Of a DNA stretch of 26,354 nt, positions 7,329-14,361 are shown piece after piece. The DNA is from JBIOUF01 sp044866695 (GTDB lineage Bacteria > Actinomycetota > Actinomycetes > Propionibacteriales > Nocardioidaceae), in contig JBIOUF010000179.1 of assembly GCA_044866695.1 (NCBI GenBank), forward strand, positions 1 to 26,354, given 5' to 3'. Numbering within the stretch: the stretch's first letter is position 1; each line of letters opens with the position of its first letter. The position numbers were made by a program, and so were the translations under genes. The notes under the pieces were generated by a model. That model made no database searches. It was not told the origin of the DNA and was given only the letters and a program-made list of their open reading frames with translations.

Positions 7329-7445
7329 CGGCTGGGCGCACCAGGATTGACGGGTGGGCGCACCAAGACTGACGGCTCGGCGCACCAGGATTGACGGCTC
7401 GGCGGACCAGGATCGACGGGTCGGCGGACCAAGTTCGGCGGGGCG
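7314..7445 (+). repeat. 22-bp tandem repeat array A (five units plus one decayed)
   Basis: Units begin at 7314, 7336, 7358, 7380 and 7402, each exactly 22 bp, with a decayed sixth from 7424. The shared core is CACCARGAYTGACGG, flanked by GCG before and STSG after. Units 1 and 3 read CAAGACTGACGG; units 2 and 4 read CAGGATTGACGG. Unit 1 overlaps the end of the homocysteine methyltransferase gene and supplies its TGA. The array fills most of the 176-bp gap to the cysteine desulfurase gene. The motif reads in the sense direction of the upstream gene. No hairpin is formed between same-direction units. Confidence 0.92.
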
Positions 7446-7490
7446 GGGCTGGGGTCACGAGGGTGCGGGGGGCGGCGCTGCGGGCCCGCG

Positions 7491-7504
7491 TACGCTGGGC
7501 GTCG
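7491..7504 (+). promoter_or_regulatory. leaderless promoter of the cysteine desulfurase gene
   Basis: TACGCT (7491-7496) matches TANNNT and lies 8 bases before ATG 7505, which has no Shine-Dalgarno site. The transcript would start at or next to the ATG. The -35 is not recognisable. Confidence 0.5.
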
Positions 7505-8755
7505 ATGAACCAGCCCGCCCGGCGACCGGTCTACCTCGACCACGCGGCCACGACGCCCATGCTGCCCGAGGCGGCCGAGGCGATGGTCCGGCTGCTGCGC
7601 GGCACGGGCAACGCCAGCGCGCTGCACACCAGCGGCCGCGCCGCTCGCCGGGTGGTGGAGGAGGCCAGGGAGACCGTCGCGGGCGTCCTCGGCGCCCGGC
7701 CCGGAGAGGTCACGTTCACCTCCGGCGGCACCGAGTCGGACAACCTCGCGGTCAAGGGCATCTACTGGTCGCGGCGGCGCGAGGACCCTCGCCGTACCCG
7801 CGTCCTGGCCACCGCGGTCGAGCACCCCGCGGTCCTCGACGCGCTCGGCTGGCTCGAGCGCGAGCAGGGCGCCGACGTCACTCTGCTCCCCGTCGACGCG
7901 GTCGGGCGGGTCGACCTGGACGCGCTGGAGGAGGCGCTCGGCCGTGACCCCGGCTCGGTCGCGCTGGTCTCGGTGATGTGGGCCAACAACGAGGTGGGCA
8001 CGGTCCAGCCGGTCGAGGCCGTCGTCCGCGCGGCGCGGGCGCACGGCATCCCCGTGCACACCGACGCGGTGCAGGCCGTGGGGTCGCTGCCCGTGGACTT
8101 CGCCGCCAGCGGCGTGGACGCGTTGTCCCTGACCGGGCACAAGCTCGGCGGCCCGCTCGGCGCCGGCGCCCTGGTGACGCGCCGCGACGTCGCGCCGACG
8201 CCGCTCATCCACGGCGGAGGTCAGGAGCACGACATGCGGTCGGGGACCGTCGACGTCCCCGCCGTCGCTGGGCTGGCCGTCGCCGTGGAGCTCGCGACGC
8301 GGCAGCAGCCGGCGTACGCCGCTCACGTCGCCGCGCTGCGCGACCGGCTGGTGAACGCGGTGACCGCGGCCGTGCCCGGCGTCCGGGTGAACGGAGACCC
8401 GGTGGCGGGTCCGGCGCACCGCCTGCCCGGTCATGCGCACCTTTCGTTCCCCGGCTGCGAGGGCGACCTGCTGCTGATGCTGCTCGACCAGAGGGGCATC
8501 GAGTGCTCGACCGGCTCGGCGTGCTCGGCCGGGGTGCCGGCGGCCAGCCACGTCCTGCTGGCCATGGGTCGTGACGAGGCGGCCGCGCGCGGCTCGCTGC
8601 GGGTGACGTTCGGCGCGCGCTCGACCCAGGCCGATGTCGACGCGTTCGTCGAGGCGGTCGCGCCCGCGGTGGAGCGGGCCCGGGCGGCCGGGCTGAGCAC
8701 CGGGTTCGGCGCGGACCTGACCGCGACGGTCGATGCCGGCCCGGGCCGGCGGTGA
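7505..8755 (+). CDS. cysteine desulfurase (NifS/IscS-like, PLP-dependent)
   Basis: A 416-aa enzyme taking sulfur from L-cysteine as an enzyme-bound persulfide. Seen: VYLDHAATTPMLPEA at the start, TFTSGGTESDNLAVKG, the PLP lysine Lys213 in LTGHKLGGPLGAGAL, and the persulfide Cys340 within CSTGSACSAG. The short loop before this Cys is of the IscS/NifS type. mnmA follows after 19 bases, so the likely main sulfur acceptor is the tRNA 2-thiouridine pathway; the M. tuberculosis counterparts (Rv3025c and Rv3024c, from memory) are arranged alike. ATG 7505 fits both the family start and the leaderless promoter. An in-frame extension upstream runs through the 22-bp repeats and is not credible. Confidence 0.94.
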   Translation: MNQPARRPVYLDHAATTPMLPEAAEAMVRLLRGTGNASALHTSGRAARRVVEEARETVAGVLGARPGEVTFTSGGTESDNLAVKGIYWSRRREDPRRTRVLATAVEHPAVLDALGWLEREQGADVTLLPVDAVGRVDLDALEEALGRDPGSVALVSVMWANNEVGTVQPVEAVVRAARAHGIPVHTDAVQAVGSLPVDFAASGVDALSLTGHKLGGPLGAGALVTRRDVAPTPLIHGGGQEHDMRSGTVDVPAVAGLAVAVELATRQQPAYAAHVAALRDRLVNAVTAAVPGVRVNGDPVAGPAHRLPGHAHLSFPGCEGDLLLMLLDQRGIECSTGSACSAGVPAASHVLLAMGRDEAAARGSLRVTFGARSTQADVDAFVEAVAPAVERARAAGLSTGFGADLTATVDAGPGRR

Positions 8756-8774
8756 GGGTCTGGGTGAGACCCGG

Positions 8775-9878
8775 ATGAGGGTGATCGCCGCGATGAGCGG
8801 TGGGGTGGACTCGGCCGTCGCCGCGGCCCGCGTGGTCGATGCCGGCCACGACGTGACCGGCATCCACCTGGCGCTGTCGCGCTCGCCGGCCTCGCACCGC
8901 AGCGGCGCACGCGGCTGCTGCACTGTCGAGGACGCCAACGACGCCCGGCGCGCGGCCGACCGGCTGGGCATCCCGTTCTACGTCTGGGACCTCTCCGAGC
9001 GGTTCGAGGGCGAGGTCGTCGCCGACTTCACCGCGGAGTACCACGCCGGACGCACCCCCAACCCGTGCGTGCGGTGCAACGAGCGGATCAAGTTCGCTGC
9101 CGTCCTCGACCGCGCCCTCGCGCTCGGGTACGACGCGGTGGCGACGGGTCACTACGCGGCGCTGCGGCCGGGCCGGGACGGCGAGGTGGAGCTGCACCGG
9201 GCCGCCGACCGGGCCAAGGACCAGTCCTACGTGCTCGGCGTCCTGACCCAGGGCCAGCTCGCCCATGCGCTCTTCCCGCTCGGCGACACCCCGAAGCGGC
9301 AGGTGCGCGCCGAGGCCGAACGACGGGGGCTCCGGGTCGCGCACAAGCCGGACAGCCACGACATCTGCTTCGTACCCGACGGCGACACCGCCGGCTGGCT
9401 GCGCCGGCGCCTCGGCACCGCGCCCGGCCGCATCGTGGACCACGCCACGGGCGAGGTGGTCGGCCAGCACGAGGGCAGCTACGCCTTCACGGTGGGCCAG
9501 CGGCGCGGCCTTCGTCTCGGCCGGCCCAGCGCCGACGGGGAGCCTCGGTACGTGCTCTCCATCGAGCCGGTCTCGGGCACCGTCACCGTGGGCCCGCGCC
9601 AGCAGCTGGCCATCGACGCTCTCGACGGGGTCCGGCCCCGCTGGTGCGGCACCGCGCCGGACCGCCCCGTGCGGGCCGCCGTCCAGCTGAGGGCGCACGG
9701 CGCGGAGCACCGGGCGGTGGTCACCCCGCGTGGCGACGACGTGGCGGTGCGGCTCCTCGACCCCGCCCAGGGGGTCGCCCCGGGGCAGACGGCCGTCGTC
9801 TACGCCGGCACCCGGGTCGTCGGCTCCTGCACCGTGTCGAGGACGGCGCGGCGCGAGGTGCCGGTGACCGGCGGATGA
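8775..9878 (+). CDS. mnmA: tRNA-specific 2-thiouridylase MnmA
   Basis: A 367-aa enzyme that activates U34 of tRNA (Lys, Glu, Gln) with ATP and inserts sulfur at C2. Seen: the PP-loop SGGVDS at 8-13, the first catalytic Cys98 in NPCVRCN, ATGHYAAL, KDQSYVLGVL and the persulfide Cys198 in SHDICFVPDGD, followed by the C-terminal beta-barrel domains with FTVGQRRGL. Length is normal. ATG 8775 was chosen since MRVIAAMSGGVDS is the family start. The sulfur donor is probably the cysteine desulfurase encoded 19 bases upstream; no TusA-E relay genes are in view, which suggests direct transfer. Confidence 0.96.
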   Translation: MRVIAAMSGGVDSAVAAARVVDAGHDVTGIHLALSRSPASHRSGARGCCTVEDANDARRAADRLGIPFYVWDLSERFEGEVVADFTAEYHAGRTPNPCVRCNERIKFAAVLDRALALGYDAVATGHYAALRPGRDGEVELHRAADRAKDQSYVLGVLTQGQLAHALFPLGDTPKRQVRAEAERRGLRVAHKPDSHDICFVPDGDTAGWLRRRLGTAPGRIVDHATGEVVGQHEGSYAFTVGQRRGLRLGRPSADGEPRYVLSIEPVSGTVTVGPRQQLAIDALDGVRPRWCGTAPDRPVRAAVQLRAHGAEHRAVVTPRGDDVAVRLLDPAQGVAPGQTAVVYAGTRVVGSCTVSRTARREVPVTGG

Positions 9879-9888
9879 CCGGGCCCCG

Positions 9889-10875
9889 ATGACGACGGCG
9901 ACCGGCATCGGCTCGCACCCCGGCGACGACTCGGCCGCGCACGCAGAGGCGGTGCGGGTCGTGCTGGGCGAGCTCGGGCTGCCCTACCTCCCCGAGGTCC
10001 CCGGCCGAGGACCGGGCGCCACGATGACCGGACGCGCCCTGGCTCTCCTGCCCAACCTCGGCGCGGACCTGCAGCCGGCGGGCTGGCGGCTCACCGGCGG
10101 CACCGCCGCGGCCGGTGGCGTGGACCAGCGGCGCGCCCGGTCCCTGCTGGCCCAGGACCTGGACACGCTGGAGGAGCGGGCGCCGGGGCTCGCCGGACCG
10201 CTCAAGGTGCAGGTGGCCGGTCCCTGGACCCTGGCCGCGACGGTCGAGCGGCCGCGTGGGGACCGTGTGCTCGCCGACCACGGCGCCCGCCGCGACCTGG
10301 CCCAGGACCTTGCCGCCGGGATCGCGGCACACGTCGCGGACGTCCGTCGCCGGGTCCCCGGTGCGGCCGTGGTGGTGCAGGTCGACGAGCCGGCCCTCCC
10401 GGCGGTCCTGGCCGGCCAGGTCCCGACGGCCTCGGGGTTCCACCGGCATCGCGCGGTGGACGCCCCGGCGGCCGCGCCGGCGCTGGAGTGGGTCCTGGCC
10501 GCCGCGCACGAGGCCGGCGCGGACACCGTGGTGCACTGCTGTGCGGGCGGCCCCCCGGTGGACCTGCTGCTGCGCTGCGGCGCGGGTGGCGTGGCGGTCG
10601 ACCTCGAGGCGCTCGGCGCTGCTGGCCTCGACGACGTTGCCGAGACGATGGCGTCCGGCCGCCGGCTACTGCTGGGCGTCGTACCTGCCACCCGGCCCGC
10701 GCAGGCCCCGACCGACCGGCAGGTGGCCGCACGCGCGGAGCGGTTCTTGGAGATGGCCGGGCTGGAGCCGTCGGAGCGGCTCGCGCTCACCCCGGCCTGC
10801 GGACTCGCCGGCGCCGACCCGGCCTGGGCGCGTGAGGCCCTCCGGCTCTGCCGGGCCGCGGCCACCGGCCTGTAG
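9889..10875 (+). CDS. MetE C-terminal-domain-like methionine synthase-related protein
   Basis: A 328-aa single-barrel protein of the UROD/MetE superfamily, less than half of a full MetE. The start TGIGSHPGDD is typical of these short forms. Metal ligands are visible: His216-x-Cys218 in VVHCCAGG (matching the HxC pair of MetE) and Cys304 in LTPACGLAG (matching NPDCGLKTR). Without the N-terminal half the usual folate-binding arrangement is incomplete, so it may use another methyl donor such as a corrinoid protein, or have another zinc-thiolate role. It follows mnmA by 10 bases and precedes ligA at a distance. The M. tuberculosis counterpart would be Rv3015c (from memory). It is the second putative homocysteine-methylating protein in this cluster. 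Function is inferred by family only. Confidence 0.8.
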   Translation: MTTATGIGSHPGDDSAAHAEAVRVVLGELGLPYLPEVPGRGPGATMTGRALALLPNLGADLQPAGWRLTGGTAAAGGVDQRRARSLLAQDLDTLEERAPGLAGPLKVQVAGPWTLAATVERPRGDRVLADHGARRDLAQDLAAGIAAHVADVRRRVPGAAVVVQVDEPALPAVLAGQVPTASGFHRHRAVDAPAAAPALEWVLAAAHEAGADTVVHCCAGGPPVDLLLRCGAGGVAVDLEALGAAGLDDVAETMASGRRLLLGVVPATRPAQAPTDRQVAARAERFLEMAGLEPSERLALTPACGLAGADPAWAREALRLCRAAATGL

Positions 10876-10917
10876 CCGGGCAGCCGGCCCACGACGGCAC
10901 CCGTCCTGTCCCTGCGT

Positions 10918-11005
10918 CGACCCGTCAATGTTGGTGCGCCGAGCCGTCAATGTTGGTGCGTCGAGCCGTCAATCGTGGTGGGTCGAGCCGGCACTGCTGG
11001 CGGGC
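10918..11005 (-). repeat. 22-bp tandem repeat array B (four units, minus orientation)
   Basis: Four 22-bp units at 10918, 10940, 10962 and 10984 read CCGTCAATGTTGGTG or variants on the plus strand. On the minus strand this is CACCAACATTGACGG, the array A motif with AACAT in place of AGGAT. The array lies in the 166-bp gap between the convergent MetE-like and hydrolase genes, in the sense direction of the hydrolase. A further decayed stretch runs to about 11030 (CGACGAGTCGGC). Immediately after the MetE-like stop is a weak 5-bp hairpin GCCGG-GCAG-CCGGC (10875-10888). Confidence 0.9.
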
Positions 11006-11041
11006 ATCTCGACGAGTCGGCTTGGGCAGTGGGAACGGGCC

Positions 11042-11692
11042 TCACCGGGGCGGCAGGCCCAGCTGGGCCAGCGCCTGGGTGGCGGTGAAGCGGTCCCACG
11101 CGCGGACCCGGCGCAGCAGGTAGTGGCCCACCTCGCCCATGTCCTCGAAGACCGCGGACGCGGCCACCTGGGAGGCGCGCACGACGAACGCCCGCGTCGC
11201 GTCGTACGAGGTGATCTGGTCGCTCCGGCCGTGAGCCGCGGCCAGGTGCCGCCCGGCCAGCGGCCGGACCGGCTCCCCGGGTGGCAGCCACGGCGCCAGC
11301 CCGACCACGCCCACGACGTCGGGGTCGTCGGCGACCGCCACCGCGGTCCGGCCGCCCATCGAGTGGCCGACCAGCGACACCGGGACCGAGCCGTGCCGGC
11401 GGCGGACCTCCTCCAGCGCCCAGCGCGCGTCGGACACCGGCGAGGGGAGCGTCTCGAGACCGGCGTTCCAGCCTCGGACCCGGAACCGCAGCAGCCACAG
11501 GTCCGCGCCCTGTCCGGTGACCCGTCGCCGCAGGCTCAGCGCCATGAGCATCGCCCTGCGCCACGACAGGCTCCGGCGGTCCACGGGCTCGGTGCCGCGC
11601 TCGGCGCCGCCGTGCAGGAGCAGCACCACTCCGCGCACCTGGCCCCGGCCGGTCCCGCGGGCCGGCATCGTGGTGAGGGACGGCGTCGTCAT
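11042..11692 (-). CDS. alpha/beta hydrolase family protein
   Basis: A 216-aa serine hydrolase fold with no signal peptide. Seen: the oxyanion-hole motif VVLLLHGGAERG, the nucleophile elbow VGHSMGG with Ser111, a probable acid in HGRSDQIT and the C-terminal His in GEVGHYLLRR. It resembles small esterase- or dienelactone-hydrolase-like proteins. Substrate unknown. ATG 11692 is preferred to an in-frame ATG 84 bases upstream, because CAGGAT on the minus strand sits exactly 7 bases before it, giving a leaderless start. It diverges from ligA, with only 65 bp between the two start codons. The 22-bp array B lies just behind its stop. Confidence 0.85.
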   Translation of the reverse strand: MTTPSLTTMPARGTGRGQVRGVVLLLHGGAERGTEPVDRRSLSWRRAMLMALSLRRRVTGQGADLWLLRFRVRGWNAGLETLPSPVSDARWALEEVRRRHGSVPVSLVGHSMGGRTAVAVADDPDVVGVVGLAPWLPPGEPVRPLAGRHLAAAHGRSDQITSYDATRAFVVRASQVAASAVFEDMGEVGHYLLRRVRAWDRFTATQALAQLGLPPR

Positions 11693-11757
11693 GTCCACGA
11701 TCCTGGCAAGCGGGGACAAGGCGTGGCCTGTCGGTGGCAGCGGGCAGGATGAGACCC
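11693..11757. promoter_or_regulatory. back-to-back leaderless promoters of hydrolase and ligA
   Basis: Minus strand: CAGGAT (11700-11705) plus 7 bases then ATG 11692. Plus strand: CAGGAT (11745-11750) plus 7 bases then ATG 11758. The two -10 boxes form an inverted repeat 39 bp apart. Their expected -35 regions fall on the same bases, about 11722-11728, so polymerase binding on one side should exclude or assist the other. Neither -35 resembles TTGACA. Confidence 0.5.
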
Positions 11758-13878
11758 ATGACCGAGGAGCAGCCACCCCCTCCCGAGGCCCGCGAGGAGC
11801 ACCAGCGCCTGGCCGAGGAGGTGGAGGACGCGCGCTGGCGCTACTACGTGCTGGACGCTCCCACGCTGTCCGACGCGGACTTCGACCGGCGGCTGCATCG
11901 GCTCGAGCAGCTGGAGGAGGAGCACCCGTCGCTGCGCACCCCCGACTCGCCGACGCAGAAGGTCGGCGGCGCGGTCTCCTCGGAGTTCGCCGCGGTGGAC
12001 CATCTCGAGCCGATGATGAGCCTGGACAACGCGTTCACCTTCGAGGAGATGCGGGCCTGGGAGGCGCGGATCCGCCGGGAGGGCGCGGACGGCGCGGAGT
12101 ACCTCTGCGAGCTCAAGGTGGACGGGCTGGCGGTCAACCTGCTCTACGAGCAGGGCCGGCTGGTCCGCGCGGCGACGCGCGGGGACGGGCGGACCGGGGA
12201 GGACGTCACCCACAACGTGCGCACGATCGACAACGTGCCACAGCGGCTGACCACGTCGTCCGGCTACCCCACGCCGGCGCGGATCGAGGTGCGCGGCGAG
12301 GTCTTCTTGCCGGTCGCGGCGTTCGAGGCGCTCAACGAGTCGCTGGTCGCCGCAGGCAAGGCACCGTTCGCCAACCCGCGCAACTCCGCCGCCGGGTCGC
12401 TGCGGCAGAAGGACCCGAAGGTCACCGCGTCGCGGGCGCTGGCGATGGTGTGCCACGGCATCGGCCATCGAGACGGGTTCGAGCCTCGGCGGCAGTCCGA
12501 GGCGTACACCGCACTGGCCGCCTGGGGGCTGCCGGTGTCGGACCGGGTGGAGGTGGTGGACTCGCTCGACGGGGTCGAGGCGTACGTCGAGCGCTACCGC
12601 GACGAGCGCCACGACGTCGAGCACGAGATCGACGGCGTGGTGGTCAAGGTCGACCAGGTCGCCCTGCAGCGCCGCCTGGGCTCGACGTCGCGCGCGCCGC
12701 GGTGGGCGATCGCGTTCAAGTACCCGCCCGAGGAGGTCAACACCGAGCTCCTGGACATCCGGGTGAACGTCGGGCGCACCGGCCGGGTGACGCCGTACGG
12801 CGTGATGAAGCCGGTCTTCGTGTCCGGCTCGACGGTGGAGAACGCCACGCTCCACAACGCCTCGGAGGTGCGCAAGAAGGGCGTGCTCATCGGCGACACC
12901 GTGGTGTTGCGCAAGGCCGGCGACGTGATCCCGGAGATCGTCGGCCCAGTGGTGGACCTGCGCGACGGCACCGAACGCGAGTTCGTGATGCCGACGCACT
13001 GCCCCGAGTGCGGCACCGAGCTGCGGTTCGAGAGGGAGGGCGACGCCGACATCCGCTGCCCCAACGCCCGCAGCTGCCCGGCCCAGCTGCGCGAGCGGAT
13101 CTTCCACGTCGCCGGACGGGGCGCGTTCGACATCGAGGTGCTCGGCTACGAGGCCGCGGTCGCGCTGCTCCAGGCCGGAGTGGTGCACGACGAGGGCGAC
13201 CTGTTCGCCCTGGACGAGGCGGCGCTGCTGCAGGTGCCGCTGTTCACCCGCGCGCCGAAGAAGGGTGAGGGTGACGGGCCGGTCCTGTCGGCCAACGGAC
13301 GCCGGCTGCTGGACAACCTGGCGGTCGCCAGGCAACGGCCGCTCTGGCGGGTCCTGGTGGCCCTGTCCATCCGGCACGTCGGGCCGACGGCCGCGCGCGC
13401 CCTGGCCACCCACTTCCACAGTCTCGACGCGATCGAGGCCGCCTCCGTCGAGGCGCTCGCGGCGACGGAGGGCGTCGGCCCGACCATCGCCGAGTCGATC
13501 CGCCGATGGTTCGACGACCCGGAGGGGGCCTGGCATCGCGACATCATCGAGAAATGGCGCGCCGCCGGGGTGTCCCTGGCCGACCAGGTGGACCAGTCCA
13601 CGCCACGCACCCTGGAGGGGCTGTCGGTGGTGGTCACCGGGTCGCTGGACGGCTACAGCCGCGACCAGGCCAAGGAGGCGATCCTGGCGCGGGGCGGGAA
13701 GGCCGCCTCGTCGGTGTCGAGGAGCACCGCGTTCGTCGTCGTGGGGGAGTCACCCGGCTCGAAGTACGACAAGGCGGTCTCACTGAGGGTCCCGGTCCTC
13801 GACGAGGCCGGCTTCGGCGTGCTGCTCGACGAGGGGCCGGACGCGGCCCGCTCGGTCGCCGCGGTGGCCGCGCCGTGA
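11758..13878 (+). CDS. ligA: NAD-dependent DNA ligase LigA
   Basis: A 706-aa essential ligase joining Okazaki fragments and repair nicks using NAD+. Domains in order: Ia with YYVLDAPTLSDADFD and LEPMMSLDNAF; the adenylation domain with Lys120 in CELKVDGLAVN; the OB fold with GRTGRVTPYG; the four-Cys zinc finger CPECGTELRFEREG...CPNARSCPAQ; helix-hairpin-helix repeats with RHVGPTAARALA and GVGPTIAESI; and a C-terminal BRCT domain with LEGLSVVVTGSLDGYSRDQA. Full length and intact. ATG 11758 fits the leaderless -10 and the family. Its TGA overlaps the GTG of a 58-codon ORF (GTGA), suggesting coupled translation. Confidence 0.97.
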   Translation: MTEEQPPPPEAREEHQRLAEEVEDARWRYYVLDAPTLSDADFDRRLHRLEQLEEEHPSLRTPDSPTQKVGGAVSSEFAAVDHLEPMMSLDNAFTFEEMRAWEARIRREGADGAEYLCELKVDGLAVNLLYEQGRLVRAATRGDGRTGEDVTHNVRTIDNVPQRLTTSSGYPTPARIEVRGEVFLPVAAFEALNESLVAAGKAPFANPRNSAAGSLRQKDPKVTASRALAMVCHGIGHRDGFEPRRQSEAYTALAAWGLPVSDRVEVVDSLDGVEAYVERYRDERHDVEHEIDGVVVKVDQVALQRRLGSTSRAPRWAIAFKYPPEEVNTELLDIRVNVGRTGRVTPYGVMKPVFVSGSTVENATLHNASEVRKKGVLIGDTVVLRKAGDVIPEIVGPVVDLRDGTEREFVMPTHCPECGTELRFEREGDADIRCPNARSCPAQLRERIFHVAGRGAFDIEVLGYEAAVALLQAGVVHDEGDLFALDEAALLQVPLFTRAPKKGEGDGPVLSANGRRLLDNLAVARQRPLWRVLVALSIRHVGPTAARALATHFHSLDAIEAASVEALAATEGVGPTIAESIRRWFDDPEGAWHRDIIEKWRAAGVSLADQVDQSTPRTLEGLSVVVTGSLDGYSRDQAKEAILARGGKAASSVSRSTAFVVVGESPGSKYDKAVSLRVPVLDEAGFGVLLDEGPDAARSVAAVAAP

Positions 13879-14051
13879 ACCGACGGCCGCATCCGAAGGA
13901 CGGCTGGCCGGTGCGGGAGTCCACCATCCAGGACGAGCTGCTGGCCTGGCTCGACGAGCACCACGGCGACCCGGTCGACGCCGCGAAGGCCCACCGACGG
14001 TGGGGCTGCTCAGGCCGCACGGCCGCCGTCGCGGCAGGGGGGCGCCGATAG
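13875..14051 (+). CDS. hypothetical 58-aa protein between ligA and gatC
   Basis: An unrecognised small ORF starting at GTG 13875, overlapping the ligA stop as GTGA. Support for coding: nearly all third positions are G or C, and the composition is protein-like with a helical stretch STIQDELLAWLDEHHGDPVD. The N-terminus is basic and proline-containing, the C-terminus Ala/Gly/Arg-rich. Its TAG stop (14049-14051) is also the start of the TAGGGT -10 box of gatC. In M. tuberculosis an ACT-domain protein (Rv3013, from memory) lies between ligA and gatC; this ORF does not resemble it. It could still be a chance ORF. Confidence 0.5.
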   Translation: MNRRPHPKDGWPVRESTIQDELLAWLDEHHGDPVDAAKAHRRWGCSGRTAAVAAGGRR

Positions 14052-14061
14052 GGTTGCCCGT
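14049..14061 (+). promoter_or_regulatory. leaderless gatCAB promoter
   Basis: TAGGGT (14049-14054) followed by 7 bases and ATG 14062, with no Shine-Dalgarno site, is a textbook actinobacterial leaderless arrangement. It would let gatCAB be made independently of ligA read-through. Confidence 0.6.
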
Positions 14062-14361
14062 ATGCCAGACATCACCCGCGACGAGGTCCGGCACCTGGCC
14101 GACCTGGCGCGGATCGACCTGTCCGACGCCGAGCTGGACCACCTGGCGCCGCAGCTGGCCGTGGTCTTGGAGTCCGTCGCCTCGATCAGCGAGGTCGCCG
14201 CCGCCGACGTCCAGCCGACCAGCCACCCGCTGCCGCTGACCAACGTGTTCCGCGACGACGTGGTCCGCCCGTCGCTGACGGCTCAGGAGGCGCTGTCGGG
14301 TGCGCCGGAGGTCGAGGATCAGCGGTTCTCGGTGCCCCGGATCCTCGGGGAGGAGGCGTGA
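14062..14361 (+). CDS. gatC: Asp-tRNA(Asn)/Glu-tRNA(Gln) amidotransferase subunit C
   Basis: A 99-aa subunit that wraps around and stabilises GatA in the GatCAB complex. The sequence has the family pattern: ITRDEVRHLADLARIDLSDAEL, an LDHLAPQLAVVLESVASISEV helix, VQPTSHPLPLTNVFRDDVVRPSL and the extended C-terminal tail. Length normal. Its stop overlaps the GTG start of gatA (14358), so subunits C and A are translationally coupled. Confidence 0.96.
   Translation: MPDITRDEVRHLADLARIDLSDAELDHLAPQLAVVLESVASISEVAAADVQPTSHPLPLTNVFRDDVVRPSLTAQEALSGAPEVEDQRFSVPRILGEEA

Noticed and set aside
4965..7385. 806-codon minus-strand open frame
   Set aside because: It lies opposite etfB, etfA and the methyltransferase gene, has low-complexity Arg/Gly/His composition and no domain; it is a GC-rich antisense shadow.
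7314..7445. CRISPR array
   Set aside because: The 22-bp units are contiguous, with no unique spacers, and no cas genes are present.
10918..11005. Replication origin iterons or plasmid/phage attachment site
   Set aside because: No Rep, integrase, DnaA-box cluster or AT-rich stretch lies nearby, and the surroundings are conserved core genes.
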